Source: Aliiglaciecola lipolytica (GTDB lineage Bacteria; Pseudomonadota; Gammaproteobacteria; Enterobacterales; Alteromonadaceae). From it: 64,000 nucleotides of DNA. Below are positions 46,956-56,232 of this stretch, piece after piece (position 1 is the stretch's first letter; each line of letters opens with the position of its first letter). A model generated the notes under the pieces. The model saw nothing but the letters and a program-made list of their open reading frames with translations. It was not told where the DNA came from and searched no databases. Both the position numbers and the translations under genes were made by a program. The DNA is taken from contig NZ_JAHKPT010000025.1 in the NCBI RefSeq assembly GCF_018860635.1, positions 105,867-169,866 of the forward strand, given 5' to 3'.

Positions 46956-46984
46956 TTGATAAAATACCTAGCTCAGGATAAATT
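46956..46984 (+). promoter_or_regulatory. Promoter of the fatty acid desaturase
   Basis: TTGATA (46956-46961) and TAAATT (46979-46984) with 17-bp spacing. The FabR-type operator starts at the next base, overlapping the expected transcript start. Confidence 0.6.
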
Positions 46985-47002
46985 AGCGTACAGTTGTAAG
47001 CT
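46985..47002. promoter_or_regulatory. FabR operator
   Basis: AGCGTACAGTTGTAAGCT is a near-palindrome of the FabR/FadR-family type AGCGTACA-N2-TGTWMGCT as known from fabA and fabB. It lies between the -10 element and the desaturase start, where binding would block initiation. Confidence 0.85.
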
Positions 47003-47016
47003 CAAAAGTATATTAA

Positions 47017-48132
47017 ATGAATAAACCTCCTCTGCTACTGACCAACATTTTGGTCTTTCTTATTACCGGTGTAATCGCTGTTATTGGCGTACCATTAGAA
47101 GCCTATTTCAATGGTTTCGACATGTTTGAAGTGATTACATGTGTTTTCTTGATCTACTTTTCAGGCATGTCAATAACGGCCGGCTACCATAGATTATGGT
47201 CCCATAAAGCTTATGAAACCAATTCTGTTGTTCGATTCATATTAGCGGTTGGCGGTGCTATGGCACTGCAAAATAGTATTTTACACTGGAGTTCGGATCA
47301 TAGAGTTCACCACAAATTTGTGGACCAAAATGGCAAAGACCCCTATTCCGCTAAACGTGGATTTCTATTTTCTCACATAGGCTGGATGCTCAGAGATTAT
47401 GAGTCACACCGCTTTGATGATTATAAAAACTGTAGAGATTTGCAAAAAGACGCTATTGTCATGTGGCAACATAAATACTATTTACCCATAGTGTTAGCGA
47501 CTAACTTTGGAATTCCAATCGCATTAGGATTTTTAAATGGCGACGTATTAGGCATGCTGCTGCTAGCTGGCGTTTTTAGATTAGTTGTTGTTCACCACGT
47601 GACTTTCTTTATCAACTCCCTTGCGCACATTTGGGGTAAACAGCCTTACACAGATAAAAACACTGCTCGAGACAATGGTATCTTAGCCTTTTTCACCTTT
47701 GGTGAGGGCTATCACAATTATCATCATATTTTTGAGTACGATTACCGAAACGGCATCCATTGGTGGCAATTTGATCCAACTAAGTGGTTGATTCGTGGAC
47801 TTTGTGCGCTAAAACTGGCGAAAAACCTTCGTCGTTGCCCTGAAGAAAGAATTGAAAAAGCCCGTTTTGAAATGATGATGAAACGTACGCAGAAGAAAAT
47901 CTCTAATTTACCAGACGCTGAAGAAATTATGGTTAAACTACAACATGAGTACGATGTGCTAGTTGCCAAAATGAGTGATTATTATGCGACTAAGAAAAAG
48001 TTGTTGGAATTTAATCAAGCGCGGATCAAAAAGAGTTACGACAATTTTGAATTGGCAAACAAATACAAAGAACTGAAATTAAGTATGTTGCAGCAGAAGC
48101 AAAAGTTCTACGAACTTTATCAAATGGCTTAG
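47017..48132 (+). CDS. Fatty acid desaturase (delta-9 acyl desaturase family)
   Basis: An inner membrane di-iron enzyme adding a double bond to acyl chains, for cold adaptation. Four helices and three His boxes: HRLWSH near residue 58, HRVHH at about 96, and HNYHH at about 232. The family normally ends near residue 300; this protein adds a charged C-terminal tail of about 90 residues with strong coiled-coil character. The promoter is overlaid by a FabR operator. Confidence 0.94.
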   Translation: MNKPPLLLTNILVFLITGVIAVIGVPLEAYFNGFDMFEVITCVFLIYFSGMSITAGYHRLWSHKAYETNSVVRFILAVGGAMALQNSILHWSSDHRVHHKFVDQNGKDPYSAKRGFLFSHIGWMLRDYESHRFDDYKNCRDLQKDAIVMWQHKYYLPIVLATNFGIPIALGFLNGDVLGMLLLAGVFRLVVVHHVTFFINSLAHIWGKQPYTDKNTARDNGILAFFTFGEGYHNYHHIFEYDYRNGIHWWQFDPTKWLIRGLCALKLAKNLRRCPEERIEKARFEMMMKRTQKKISNLPDAEEIMVKLQHEYDVLVAKMSDYYATKKKLLEFNQARIKKSYDNFELANKYKELKLSMLQQKQKFYELYQMA

Positions 48133-48213
48133 CGTTGGCTTTAATAAACCCTAAACTGAACAAAGTTTTTTGCTAGTGATGTTTATGGCACGACCTGCGG
48201 TTTAGGTAGATTT

Positions 48214-48293
48214 CATGGGCTAATGCCCATGCTACATTTAGATTTGATGTTGGGTTTGATTGCTATATGTAGGCGGGTGCTTTAGCCCCGCGA
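48214..48293. repeat. REP-like pair (BIME-like) after the desaturase
   Basis: Two palindromes: CATGGGCTAATGCCCATG with CTACA (48214-48236) and TGTAGGCGGGTGCTTTAGCC followed by CCGC (48268-48293). The CTACA and TGTAG ends are complementary, so the pair is inverted. The same elements recur, closer together, at 53720, and the tail of the arrays near 1 and 3290 is the reverse complement of the second. Confidence 0.8.
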
Positions 48294-48319
48294 ATGTCGA
48301 AAGCTAAAATACGAAACAA

Positions 48320-48347
48320 AAAAAACCTGACGATTGTCAGGTTTTTT
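48320..48347. terminator. Bidirectional intrinsic terminator
   Basis: AAAAAACCTGAC (48320-48331) pairs with GTCAGGTTTTTT (48336-48347) around GATT, T-runs on both strands. It serves both the desaturase (plus) and the 103-residue protein gene (minus), which end on either side. Confidence 0.92.
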
Positions 48348-48362
48348 TAAAAGCTTAATAAC

Positions 48363-48674
48363 TTAGCGTTGCACTGCTGCTGTTAGCGATTGGTCCGCTA
48401 ACGCATCTCTGTGAGCGACAACTTCGATTAACGCGTCTTTTGGATAATATTTTATAGTGGCCATAATTGCATCACTTTGAATATTTGCTTTTTCAGCAAT
48501 GTCCATTTGCACGTTTCGATAAGTCATATTTTGGCTAATCTTATTTGCCATGCATTGACTATTCACTTCAAACGATTGCTTGTCTACACAATCAAAGGTT
48601 TTTAACTGATCGGCTTGAGCATGCGCAACCGTTCCTAAAGATAAGACGGCAAGAAGAGAAAATAATTTACGCAT
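48363..48674 (-). CDS. Small periplasmic protein
   Basis: 103 residues with a clear signal peptide (MRKLFSLLAVLSLGTVAHA). The mature part has two Cys (FDCVDKQ, QCMANK) likely to form a disulphide, and no known motif. Monocistronic; function unknown. Confidence 0.75.
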   Translation of the reverse strand: MRKLFSLLAVLSLGTVAHAQADQLKTFDCVDKQSFEVNSQCMANKISQNMTYRNVQMDIAEKANIQSDAIMATIKYYPKDALIEVVAHRDALADQSLTAAVQR

Positions 48675-48774
48675 TGTGTTACTCCTATTAATTTATCGGT
48701 TTTCCGATGAAAAGAATATAACACAGACTATGGATGGTACCAAGAAATACGGACCATAGTTTTATGACAGTATT

Positions 48775-49356
48775 ATGACAGAGTGTAATTTATTGAAAAA
48801 AAATGACTTTTATTTAGCAAGAAACTGCCGAGAATGTGTGAATATTCTGCCGTTGCAACCTAACCCAATCATTCAAGGAAGTGCGAATAGCCAAATTTGT
48901 ATAATTGGTCAAGCACCTGGTCTCGCCGCCCATAATTCTAGCTTAGCATGGAACGATGCTTCGGGAGATAGATTAAGGACATGGTTAGGTATGAATAAAG
49001 CAACTTTCTACGACGAAAATATCGTCGCTATTTTACCCATGGGGTTTTGTTATCCTGGAAAGTCATCTTCTGGAGATCTTCCCCCCATAAAAAAGTGTGC
49101 AGAGATTTGGCATCAAAGATTGCTATCTTCATTTACACCCAAAATAACCCTTTTGATTGGTCAATATGCACAAAATTACTACTTAAACGACAAGTTAGGT
49201 GTCACTAACAGAGTAAGGAACTGGCAAGACTATTTGCCAGAATACATAGTGTTACCCCACCCTTCACCACGGAATAATATTTGGTTAAAAAAGAACTCTT
49301 GGTTTGAAGAATCTGTTTTACCTGAAGTTAAAACAATCATTCAGGATAATACCTAG
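48775..49356 (+). CDS. Uracil-DNA glycosylase family protein
   Basis: UDG superfamily fold. IIGQAPGLAAHN is the catalytic motif 1 region (GQAPG as in families 4 and 5 and in related proteins), WNDASGDRLRTWLGM and LPMGFCYPGKSSSGDLPP follow, and LPHPSPRNNIW corresponds to the C-terminal HPSxxN motif. 193 residues. Cysteines CRECV near residue 18-22 recall 4Fe-4S members, but the full Cys set is not clear. DNA repair activity is likely but unproven. Confidence 0.85.
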   Translation: MTECNLLKKNDFYLARNCRECVNILPLQPNPIIQGSANSQICIIGQAPGLAAHNSSLAWNDASGDRLRTWLGMNKATFYDENIVAILPMGFCYPGKSSSGDLPPIKKCAEIWHQRLLSSFTPKITLLIGQYAQNYYLNDKLGVTNRVRNWQDYLPEYIVLPHPSPRNNIWLKKNSWFEESVLPEVKTIIQDNT

Positions 49357-49407
49357 AGCGAATGAGCAATTTCCTTTTGGATAACTTAGCAAAAAGAGTT
49401 TGATATA

Positions 49408-51633
49408 TTATTGATAGCTATCTAAAAATTTGACAAGTTCATCAAATGCCATCGGCTTTGCATATAAATAACCTTGCGCTTCATCACAGCCTAACTTTAA
49501 CATATAGCTAGCTTGCTCTCGTTTTTCTACACCCTCAGCAATTGTCTGTAAACCAAGACGATTACCCAAAGTTACAATAGTTTCGGCAATGAATGCAGAT
49601 TTATTGGGCTTTATCTCGTTAATAAATGACCTGTCTACCTTCAAGCGATCTAATGGCAGTTGCTGCAAGTAACTCATTGATGAAAATCCAGTACCAAAAT
49701 CATCAATGGCGATTTTCACTCCAAACTCTTTAAGTTCCTTGAGTGACTCTACAACAATTTGCGGTTCGTCCATCACAACACTTTCAGTAATTTCCAATTC
49801 CAATTGCGCCGGCACTATTGAATTGTCGTTTACTGACGTTTTAACCGTTTGAATGAAGTCTGGGTCTCTGAATTGCGGCATGGAAATGTTCACAGCCATG
49901 CGCAAATCGGTGTAACCTTTGTTTATAAGCTCTTTGAGATGACAGCATGACTCCTCTAAAACCCAAGCACCAATTTCAATAATCAGACCCGAATACTCTG
50001 CCAACGGAACAAATACCGCAGGGGAAATAAAGCCCTCATTTTCAGTTGGCCAGCGCAACAACGCTTCCATACCAACAACACGTTCAGTGACTAAATCTAC
50101 TTGCGGTTGATACCAAACTTCTAACTTGCGTGCAGAAAAATCAGTTCGTAGCTGGCGAATCAAACCTAATCGCCAAGTCGTCTTTTCTTCCATTTCCGGT
50201 TCGTAATAACCAAAATTGGTGTTGAGATCTTTTTTCGCTCGATTTAGGGCAATATTAGTTTGTTTTAATAAATTAATACCAGAGCATTCATCATCTACTA
50301 ACTTACAAAAGCCCATGGTTATATTAATAGGTAAGGTGTGATCTCCAGCCTTGAACGGGAACGCAAACAATGCGTTAACTCGTTCAGGATTCACCACTTC
50401 TTCAGAACCAATCAAACCAAAAACATCAGCACCGATACGGCCCATTCTGACATTTGCCCCTAAACTGTCCTGAACTCGCTTAGATACAGCTTTTAGCAGG
50501 TTATTCCCTGCATCTTGTCCTAATCCATCATTTACATCGGAAAAATGCTTAATATCAAGCAACGCGACTACGTTGTAACCGGTACTTGTCATTACTGCAG
50601 TTTCATCAAGCATATTGATGAATTCATTACGATTGGGCAGTTTGGTCAACCAGTCTTTAAATGCTGCTGTGCGCAATTGGTGGAACAGATTTACATTTTC
50701 ATAGCCGATGGAAATACTGTGTAAAAACACCTCTAGCAGTTTTCGGTCTAGTGAATTGATCTGCTTTTTTGCATTGAGAAAAACCGCGGCATCGTAACCG
50801 GAACTGTTTAAATACAAGACCGAGTAATTGTCTTCATATAAGTGTTGTTTTTTGCTTAAACAGCGACTTACTGAATCAACGATTTTTTTATCGTGCAGGT
50901 TATCTAAACTTTCATTGATGTACTTGGCAAATTCACCAGCGGCCCCTAACACATACACGCTGTTATCTTCTTTATCTAAAATAGCACCAGCCCGCGCGCA
51001 GACAACACCGCCAGCATCTAGACCAATTAATGAGCTAATTTGGGTTACTATGCCTTCGCAGTACCCCTTCACTGAGTGCTCTTCTAATAGGTTAGCTGAG
51101 GAGTGAATAATTTTTTCCAAGCCTTGGCGACTTTGATTTATGGTGAGTATTTGCTGATACGAACGAAGAGAGGCGATTATTGTAGTAACCAGTTTACTGC
51201 GAGTAAGTTCGGTTTTTGTTTTGTAATCATTAATATCGTATTCTTTAATGACACTTTCTTCTGGTGCATAACCAGGCTGACCTGTTCGCAGGATTATTCT
51301 GGGTTCCATTAATTTAAGTTCTTCGCGCATTTTGCGCGCGACCACTAACCCAGCATCATCGGTTTCCATTACGACATCGAGAAGAATAATGGCTAGTTTA
51401 CTGCCTAACTTTTCAATGATAGTGAGTGCTTGCTCTCCTGAGTAAGCATGATGAAAATGTAGCTTTTTGTCATTGAGCTGTAAATCAGACAAAGCTAATC
51501 TGGTTACTGAATGAATTTCTTCGTCATCGTCAACTACTAACACATTCCAGCGACCGAAATTAGTCTCTTGTTCCTGTGATTCGTCTTCTTCCAAGAAAAT
51601 CAATTCATCATTTTCATAATCCGTTGGAGACAT
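49408..51633 (-). CDS. Response regulator with DUF3369, degenerate GGDEF and EAL domains
   Basis: 741 residues: receiver domain (residues 25-150, phospho-Asp in ILLDVVMETDD), DUF3369 (about 160-300), GGDEF (about 315-470) and EAL (about 490-735). The GGDEF site reads RIGADVFGLI, so cyclase activity is lost. The EAL domain keeps MEALLRW, ITESVVMDE, DDFGTGFSS and KVDRSFI, so it is probably an active c-di-GMP phosphodiesterase. No kinase is adjacent. Confidence 0.93.
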   Translation of the reverse strand: MSPTDYENDELIFLEEDESQEQETNFGRWNVLVVDDDEEIHSVTRLALSDLQLNDKKLHFHHAYSGEQALTIIEKLGSKLAIILLDVVMETDDAGLVVARKMREELKLMEPRIILRTGQPGYAPEESVIKEYDINDYKTKTELTRSKLVTTIIASLRSYQQILTINQSRQGLEKIIHSSANLLEEHSVKGYCEGIVTQISSLIGLDAGGVVCARAGAILDKEDNSVYVLGAAGEFAKYINESLDNLHDKKIVDSVSRCLSKKQHLYEDNYSVLYLNSSGYDAAVFLNAKKQINSLDRKLLEVFLHSISIGYENVNLFHQLRTAAFKDWLTKLPNRNEFINMLDETAVMTSTGYNVVALLDIKHFSDVNDGLGQDAGNNLLKAVSKRVQDSLGANVRMGRIGADVFGLIGSEEVVNPERVNALFAFPFKAGDHTLPINITMGFCKLVDDECSGINLLKQTNIALNRAKKDLNTNFGYYEPEMEEKTTWRLGLIRQLRTDFSARKLEVWYQPQVDLVTERVVGMEALLRWPTENEGFISPAVFVPLAEYSGLIIEIGAWVLEESCCHLKELINKGYTDLRMAVNISMPQFRDPDFIQTVKTSVNDNSIVPAQLELEITESVVMDEPQIVVESLKELKEFGVKIAIDDFGTGFSSMSYLQQLPLDRLKVDRSFINEIKPNKSAFIAETIVTLGNRLGLQTIAEGVEKREQASYMLKLGCDEAQGYLYAKPMAFDELVKFLDSYQ

Positions 51634-51846
51634 TCATCCTTCCACTATACGAACACCATAATTGGTGAATACTATTGTTTACAGCTTAAACATATCTCAA
51701 TATGCAGCAAAGAGGAATAATAATTGTAGCAAAATTCAGCAAAACCGCTTGTTTTTGTCACAATTTCATAATGTCAGTCGAATTCGTCAATTGTTGTGGA
51801 TTTCGGGTATAATCATTCTCCTATTATCTAGGTCAATTTCACTTAT

Positions 51847-52746
51847 ATGAAAATAGATTCCAATATCCCACCTCCCAACCTCTTACAGGGGAAAGATTCC
51901 GTTGCCAAAAGCACTGCGCAAGGGCAGGTGTCATCGACACAAAAAGCCAGCACCGAGCACGCTAAACAGGTGAAAACCAAAATGCTGCAATGGTTTAGTA
52001 GGGCGGGCATTGCAATAGGGCAAAAGAGCGCTATTGAACAAGACCTGCATAAAAAGGTGAGTCGCCATCAGTTTGTAAAAGCACAACGAAAATTAAAAAA
52101 TTTAGAACGTATACTTACTTTAGCGACAGATTTCAGCCAAGAGCAAGCAGTTCAAGATGAACTGGATCCCGATTGGTTCTTCAGTTTTAGCGAAATGGCA
52201 GAAAATATCAATTCACCAGCAATGCAAGAATTATGGGCTAAAATTTTCACAGTAGAGATAAGCGTTCCCGGCTCTTTTTCACTTAAAACCTTACATACTT
52301 TAAAAAACTTAACCCATAGAGATGCCAAAATCCTCAAGTTAGCGGTAGGAATGGCAAGTAGACGAAAAGGTGAACACGGTTTAAAAATCATCTACGGTTA
52401 TCATCGAAAACCTAATATTTTGTCAGTGTTTAGACTGATTAAAAACGAACAAATAAATTTAGCCGCATATGGTTTAGCCTACCCTGACCTATTATCGTTA
52501 ATGGATCTAGGGTTAATTTATAATAGTGAAATAGAGACTAGTGAGCTTGAAATACAGAGTAGATTTCAATATCGCTGTGCCAGCGAAAGCTTTCATTTAG
52601 CCCCGAAAAAAAGAGGATTAAGCCTACAATATTATAAATTTACCTCAATTGGCTCTGAACTAGCGCGCTTGATAAATAGCACTGCCAATAAACACTATAT
52701 TGATGACCTGTTAGTATTACTTTCAGGTGAGTTTGAATTAAATTGA
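51847..52746 (+). CDS. TIGR03899-like conserved protein
   Basis: 299 residues, no signal peptide or helices. The block DELDPDWFFSFSEMAENINS and PAMQELWAKIFTVEISVPGS recalls the TIGR03899 family and DUF2806 proteins of gammaproteobacteria; assignment from memory. The N-terminal 35 residues are low-complexity (Ser/Thr/Gln). Function unknown. Confidence 0.75.
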   Translation: MKIDSNIPPPNLLQGKDSVAKSTAQGQVSSTQKASTEHAKQVKTKMLQWFSRAGIAIGQKSAIEQDLHKKVSRHQFVKAQRKLKNLERILTLATDFSQEQAVQDELDPDWFFSFSEMAENINSPAMQELWAKIFTVEISVPGSFSLKTLHTLKNLTHRDAKILKLAVGMASRRKGEHGLKIIYGYHRKPNILSVFRLIKNEQINLAAYGLAYPDLLSLMDLGLIYNSEIETSELEIQSRFQYRCASESFHLAPKKRGLSLQYYKFTSIGSELARLINSTANKHYIDDLLVLLSGEFELN

Positions 52747-52833
52747 AGTTCATTACTTTAAGTTTTTCAATTGACCCCAATCTAAATATTCTATGCGATC
52801 CTATACGCTTATCTAATTTTATCAGGAGCTAAA

Positions 52834-53694
52834 ATGAGTGACTCTTATACCCCACCTAAAATATGGACTTGGAATAAAGAAAGCGGTGGGAAATTTGCAA
52901 ATATTAACAGGCCAATATCCGGTGCAACTCACGACAAAGAGTTAGCAGTGGGCAAACATCCCTTGCAACTTTATTCTTTAGCGACACCAAACGGCGTTAA
53001 AGTGACTGTATTGCTAGAAGAACTGTTAGAAAAAGGGCACAAAGGAGCGGAATACGACGCGTTTTTGGTCGATATTTTAGAAGGCGATCAGTTTAGCAGT
53101 GGTTTTGTGGCCGCTAATCCAAACTCTAAAATTCCAGCCCTTGTTGATCACAGCACATCACCACCTACTCGCGTGTTTGAATCAGGTTCAATACTGTTGT
53201 ATTTGGCTGAAAAGTTTAACGAATTCATACCTCAAGACCCCACTCAACGCACAGAATGTCTATCATGGTTATTCTGGCAAATGGCTAGTGCGCCTTTGTT
53301 AGGCGGCGGTTTTGGTCATTTTTACGCGTATGCACCTGAAAAACTTGAATACCCTATAGATCGCTACACCATGGAAATAAAACGTCAACTTGATGTGCTC
53401 GACAAGCTACTGGCTGACAACGAGTACATGTGTGGTGATGAATATACGATTGCGGATATTGCAACTTGGCCTTGGTATGGCGCTTTAGTCAAAGGGTTAG
53501 CTTACGATGCAGCTGAATTTATTGAAGCCCATACATACAAAAATGTTATCCGCTGGGCAGATCAGATTGCTGAGCGTCCAGCAGTACAGCGTGGTCGCAT
53601 GGTAAATAAAACTTGGGGAGAACCAGAATCACAGTTGCATGAGCGTCATGATGCCAGTGATTTTGATACCAAAACCCAAGACAAAATTGGATAA
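52834..53694 (+). CDS. yghU: Glutathione S-transferase-like disulphide-bond reductase YghU
   Basis: Nu-class GST-like enzyme using two glutathiones. KIWTWNKESGGKFANINRPI at the N-terminus and ELAVGKHPLQLYSLATPNGV are specific to YghU. Then EYDAFLVDILEGDQFSSGFV and NPNSKIPALVDH (cis-Pro). Length 286 normal. The ribosome binding site AGGAG lies before the ATG. Confidence 0.95.
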   Translation: MSDSYTPPKIWTWNKESGGKFANINRPISGATHDKELAVGKHPLQLYSLATPNGVKVTVLLEELLEKGHKGAEYDAFLVDILEGDQFSSGFVAANPNSKIPALVDHSTSPPTRVFESGSILLYLAEKFNEFIPQDPTQRTECLSWLFWQMASAPLLGGGFGHFYAYAPEKLEYPIDRYTMEIKRQLDVLDKLLADNEYMCGDEYTIADIATWPWYGALVKGLAYDAAEFIEAHTYKNVIRWADQIAERPAVQRGRMVNKTWGEPESQLHERHDASDFDTKTQDKIG

Positions 53695-53719
53695 AGTGCC
53701 GGCTGTTTCTTAAATTAAT

Positions 53720-53766
53720 CATGGGCTAAAGCCCATGCTACATTGTAGGCGGGGATTTATCCCCGC
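53720..53766. repeat. REP-like pair (BIME-like) between yghU and cysH
   Basis: CATGGGCTAAAGCCCATG with CTACA (53720-53742) followed at once by TGTAGGCGGGGATTTATCCC and CGC (53744-53766). Same pair as at 48214 but nearly abutting. Its right edge touches the cysH stop. Likely an RNA-stabilising or terminating hairpin between the convergent genes. Confidence 0.82.
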
Positions 53767-54530
53767 TAAATGCCGTCACCAAACTCATGCAACCCACATT
53801 CGCGCTTCAATCCAAAGAAACGCGTATCTTGCTCACTCATACCAGCTTCCAAAGCTTTCGAAGTATGCCAGTCACCAATAGACACAAAACCTTTCTCCCA
53901 AAGTGGATGGTAAGGCAGATCATGTGCTTTTAAGTACTGATGCAGTGCTTTGTTTGACTGATCAATAATTGGATAAACTTTGGTTTGTCCGTTTAATCTT
54001 TGCAGCACATTTAAGTTTTCACGAGAGTCTGACTGAGAACGTCTTAAACCAGCAAACCAAGTTCCAACCTTCAGCTCTTTCAAAGCCTGCTGCATAGGTA
54101 GAACCTTGTTCATCTTGTTGTATTTCTCAATACCTTCGATACCTTGTTCCCATAATAACCCGTGACGAGCTTCTTGCCATGCAGCGGACTCTGGAGCCCG
54201 ATACACTTTCAAGTTAAGCTTTAATCGCTCCGTTAACTCATCAATGAATTTGTAGGTTTCAGGAAAAAGATAACCGGTATCAGTTAAGACAACAGGAATA
54301 TCGGCATATTCTTGAGATAATAAATGTAACATTACCGCTGATTGAGCACCAAAACTAGACGAAACGATGTGCTCACCTGGCAGATGCTTGAGCGCCCAAA
54401 CCACCCGTTGTTGAGGTGTTTGTTTTTCAAGATCTGCATTAAGCTCAGCGAATTGCTCAGTGTCTAGACTGTTAATCCAATCTGCTGCATGAGCATTTTC
54501 GGCTGAATTTTGGAATACTGCGTTAGGCAT
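53766..54530 (-). CDS. cysH: Phosphoadenylylsulfate (PAPS) reductase CysH
   Basis: Reduces PAPS to sulfite with thioredoxin in assimilatory sulfate reduction. P-loop-like [29 protein letters not shown] and the catalytic C-terminal ECGLHE (single Cys of the PAPS-type enzyme; no FeS CC pairs). The ATG at 54530 overlaps the cysI stop by eight bases and has AAGGA before it; a longer TTG frame starts at 54554. Last gene of cysJIH. Confidence 0.95.
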   Translation of the reverse strand: MPNAVFQNSAENAHAADWINSLDTEQFAELNADLEKQTPQQRVVWALKHLPGEHIVSSSFGAQSAVMLHLLSQEYADIPVVLTDTGYLFPETYKFIDELTERLKLNLKVYRAPESAAWQEARHGLLWEQGIEGIEKYNKMNKVLPMQQALKELKVGTWFAGLRRSQSDSRENLNVLQRLNGQTKVYPIIDQSNKALHQYLKAHDLPYHPLWEKGFVSIGDWHTSKALEAGMSEQDTRFFGLKRECGLHEFGDGI

Positions 54531-56232
54531 AAAAATCCTTGGCTGAATTAACAACCGGAGCGATGACTTTAGCGCGAATCAAAAAGTCACCAAAACCTTC
54601 GTCTTGGTTACCTTCTTTAGCCCAACGACCTATAAGTTCGTCGAGGTGAGCTAAAATCTCTTGCTCGCTAATATTTTCTTTGTACATTTTGGGGATACGC
54701 GTACCCTGACGATCGCCACCGAGGTGGAAATTGTATTTACCAGGGCCTTTTCCAACCAAACCAACTTCTGCAAGCATGGCTCGACCACATCCATTAGGAC
54801 AACCAGTAACACGGAATATTATGCTGCGGTCAGCGACATTATGTTTAGCCAGCAAACCTTCGATATCCGTTACCGCATCAGGTAAATAGCGTTCTGCTTC
54901 CGCCATTGCCAAAGGACAAGTCGGCAATGAAACACAAGCCATGGAATCTAATCGTTGATTACTCACGTCATCTGAAATCAAGCCATGAGTTCTGGCTAAA
55001 GATTCAATTTCCTGTTTTTGCTCAGCAGGCACGCCAGCAATAACCAGATTTTGATTCGCGGTTAAACGAAAATCACCAGTGTGAATTTTAGCAATTTCAG
55101 CACAGCCTGTTTTTAAGGTTTTCCCTGGGTAATCTAGAATACGGCCGTTTTCAATGAAAACGGTTAAATGGTATTTGCCATCAACGCCTTCAACCCAACC
55201 GAAACGATCTCCACGAGAAGTAAACTCATACGGACGGCTTTGCGCAAACTCAATGCCCGCTCTAGCTTCAACTTCAGCTTTAAAGTTCTCAACCCCAACA
55301 CGTTCAAGAGTGTATTTGGTTTTCGCGTTTTTACGGTTTACACGATTCCCCCAGTCCCGCTGAGTACCAACAACAGCAGCTGCGACATCCAAGGTTTTAT
55401 CCAATGGGATATAACCGAAGTCATCAGCCTTACGAGGATAAGTAGAGTGATCACCATGGGTCATGGCTAAGCCGCCGCCCACTAATACGTTAAAACCAAC
55501 TAGTTTGCCGTTTTCAGCAATGGCCACAAAGTTAAGGTCATTTGCATGCACGTCAATATCGTTATGCGGTGGAATAACCACTGTCGTTTTAAATTTACGC
55601 GGTAGATAGTTATTTCCTAGAATGGGCTCATTTTCAGTCGTTTCGACCTTTTCTCCATCCAACCAAATTTCAGCATAAGCGCGCGTTTTAGGCAGCAAAT
55701 GTTCACTAATTTTCTTAGCCCATTCGTACGCCTCTTGATGTACTGCAGACTCCACTGGATTTGACGTGCACAGCACGTTCCGATTTACATCGCCAGCGGT
55801 GGCGATTGAATCAATCCCCACTTTATCAAGCATTTGGTGCATCATTTTAATGTGTGGCTTTAATACACCATGGAACTGAAACGTTTGACGAGTAGTTAAA
55901 CGAATACTGCCGTAAAGGCTATGCTCTTCTGCAAACTTGTCGATTGCTAACCATTGTTTTGGAGAAATAATTCCTCCAGGTAAACGTGCGCGCAACATCA
56001 CATTTTGTAATGGCTCTAGTTTTTGTTTCGCTCGTTCAGCACGAATATCACGGTCATCTTGCTGATACATACCGTGGAATCGAATTAACTGAAAATTGTC
56101 AGCGGTAAAGCCACCGGTCAAATCGTCTTTAAGGTCTTGGGCAATCGTCCCGCGCAAAAAGTTACTATCGCCTTTAATACGCTCGTTTTCTGCCAATTTA
56201 CCTTCAACTATAAACTTTTTATCGGAAACCAT
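54523..56232 (-). CDS. cysI: Sulfite reductase hemoprotein beta-component CysI
   Basis: The siroheme and 4Fe-4S subunit reducing sulfite to sulfide. Cluster cysteines are in [20 protein letters not shown] and [15 protein letters not shown]; siroheme-binding [13 protein letters not shown] near residue 115. 569 residues, full. Its start abuts the cysJ stop at 56232. Confidence 0.97.
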   Translation of the reverse strand: MVSDKKFIVEGKLAENERIKGDSNFLRGTIAQDLKDDLTGGFTADNFQLIRFHGMYQQDDRDIRAERAKQKLEPLQNVMLRARLPGGIISPKQWLAIDKFAEEHSLYGSIRLTTRQTFQFHGVLKPHIKMMHQMLDKVGIDSIATAGDVNRNVLCTSNPVESAVHQEAYEWAKKISEHLLPKTRAYAEIWLDGEKVETTENEPILGNNYLPRKFKTTVVIPPHNDIDVHANDLNFVAIAENGKLVGFNVLVGGGLAMTHGDHSTYPRKADDFGYIPLDKTLDVAAAVVGTQRDWGNRVNRKNAKTKYTLERVGVENFKAEVEARAGIEFAQSRPYEFTSRGDRFGWVEGVDGKYHLTVFIENGRILDYPGKTLKTGCAEIAKIHTGDFRLTANQNLVIAGVPAEQKQEIESLARTHGLISDDVSNQRLDSMACVSLPTCPLAMAEAERYLPDAVTDIEGLLAKHNVADRSIIFRVTGCPNGCGRAMLAEVGLVGKGPGKYNFHLGGDRQGTRIPKMYKENISEQEILAHLDELIGRWAKEGNQDEGFGDFLIRAKVIAPVVNSAKDFYA

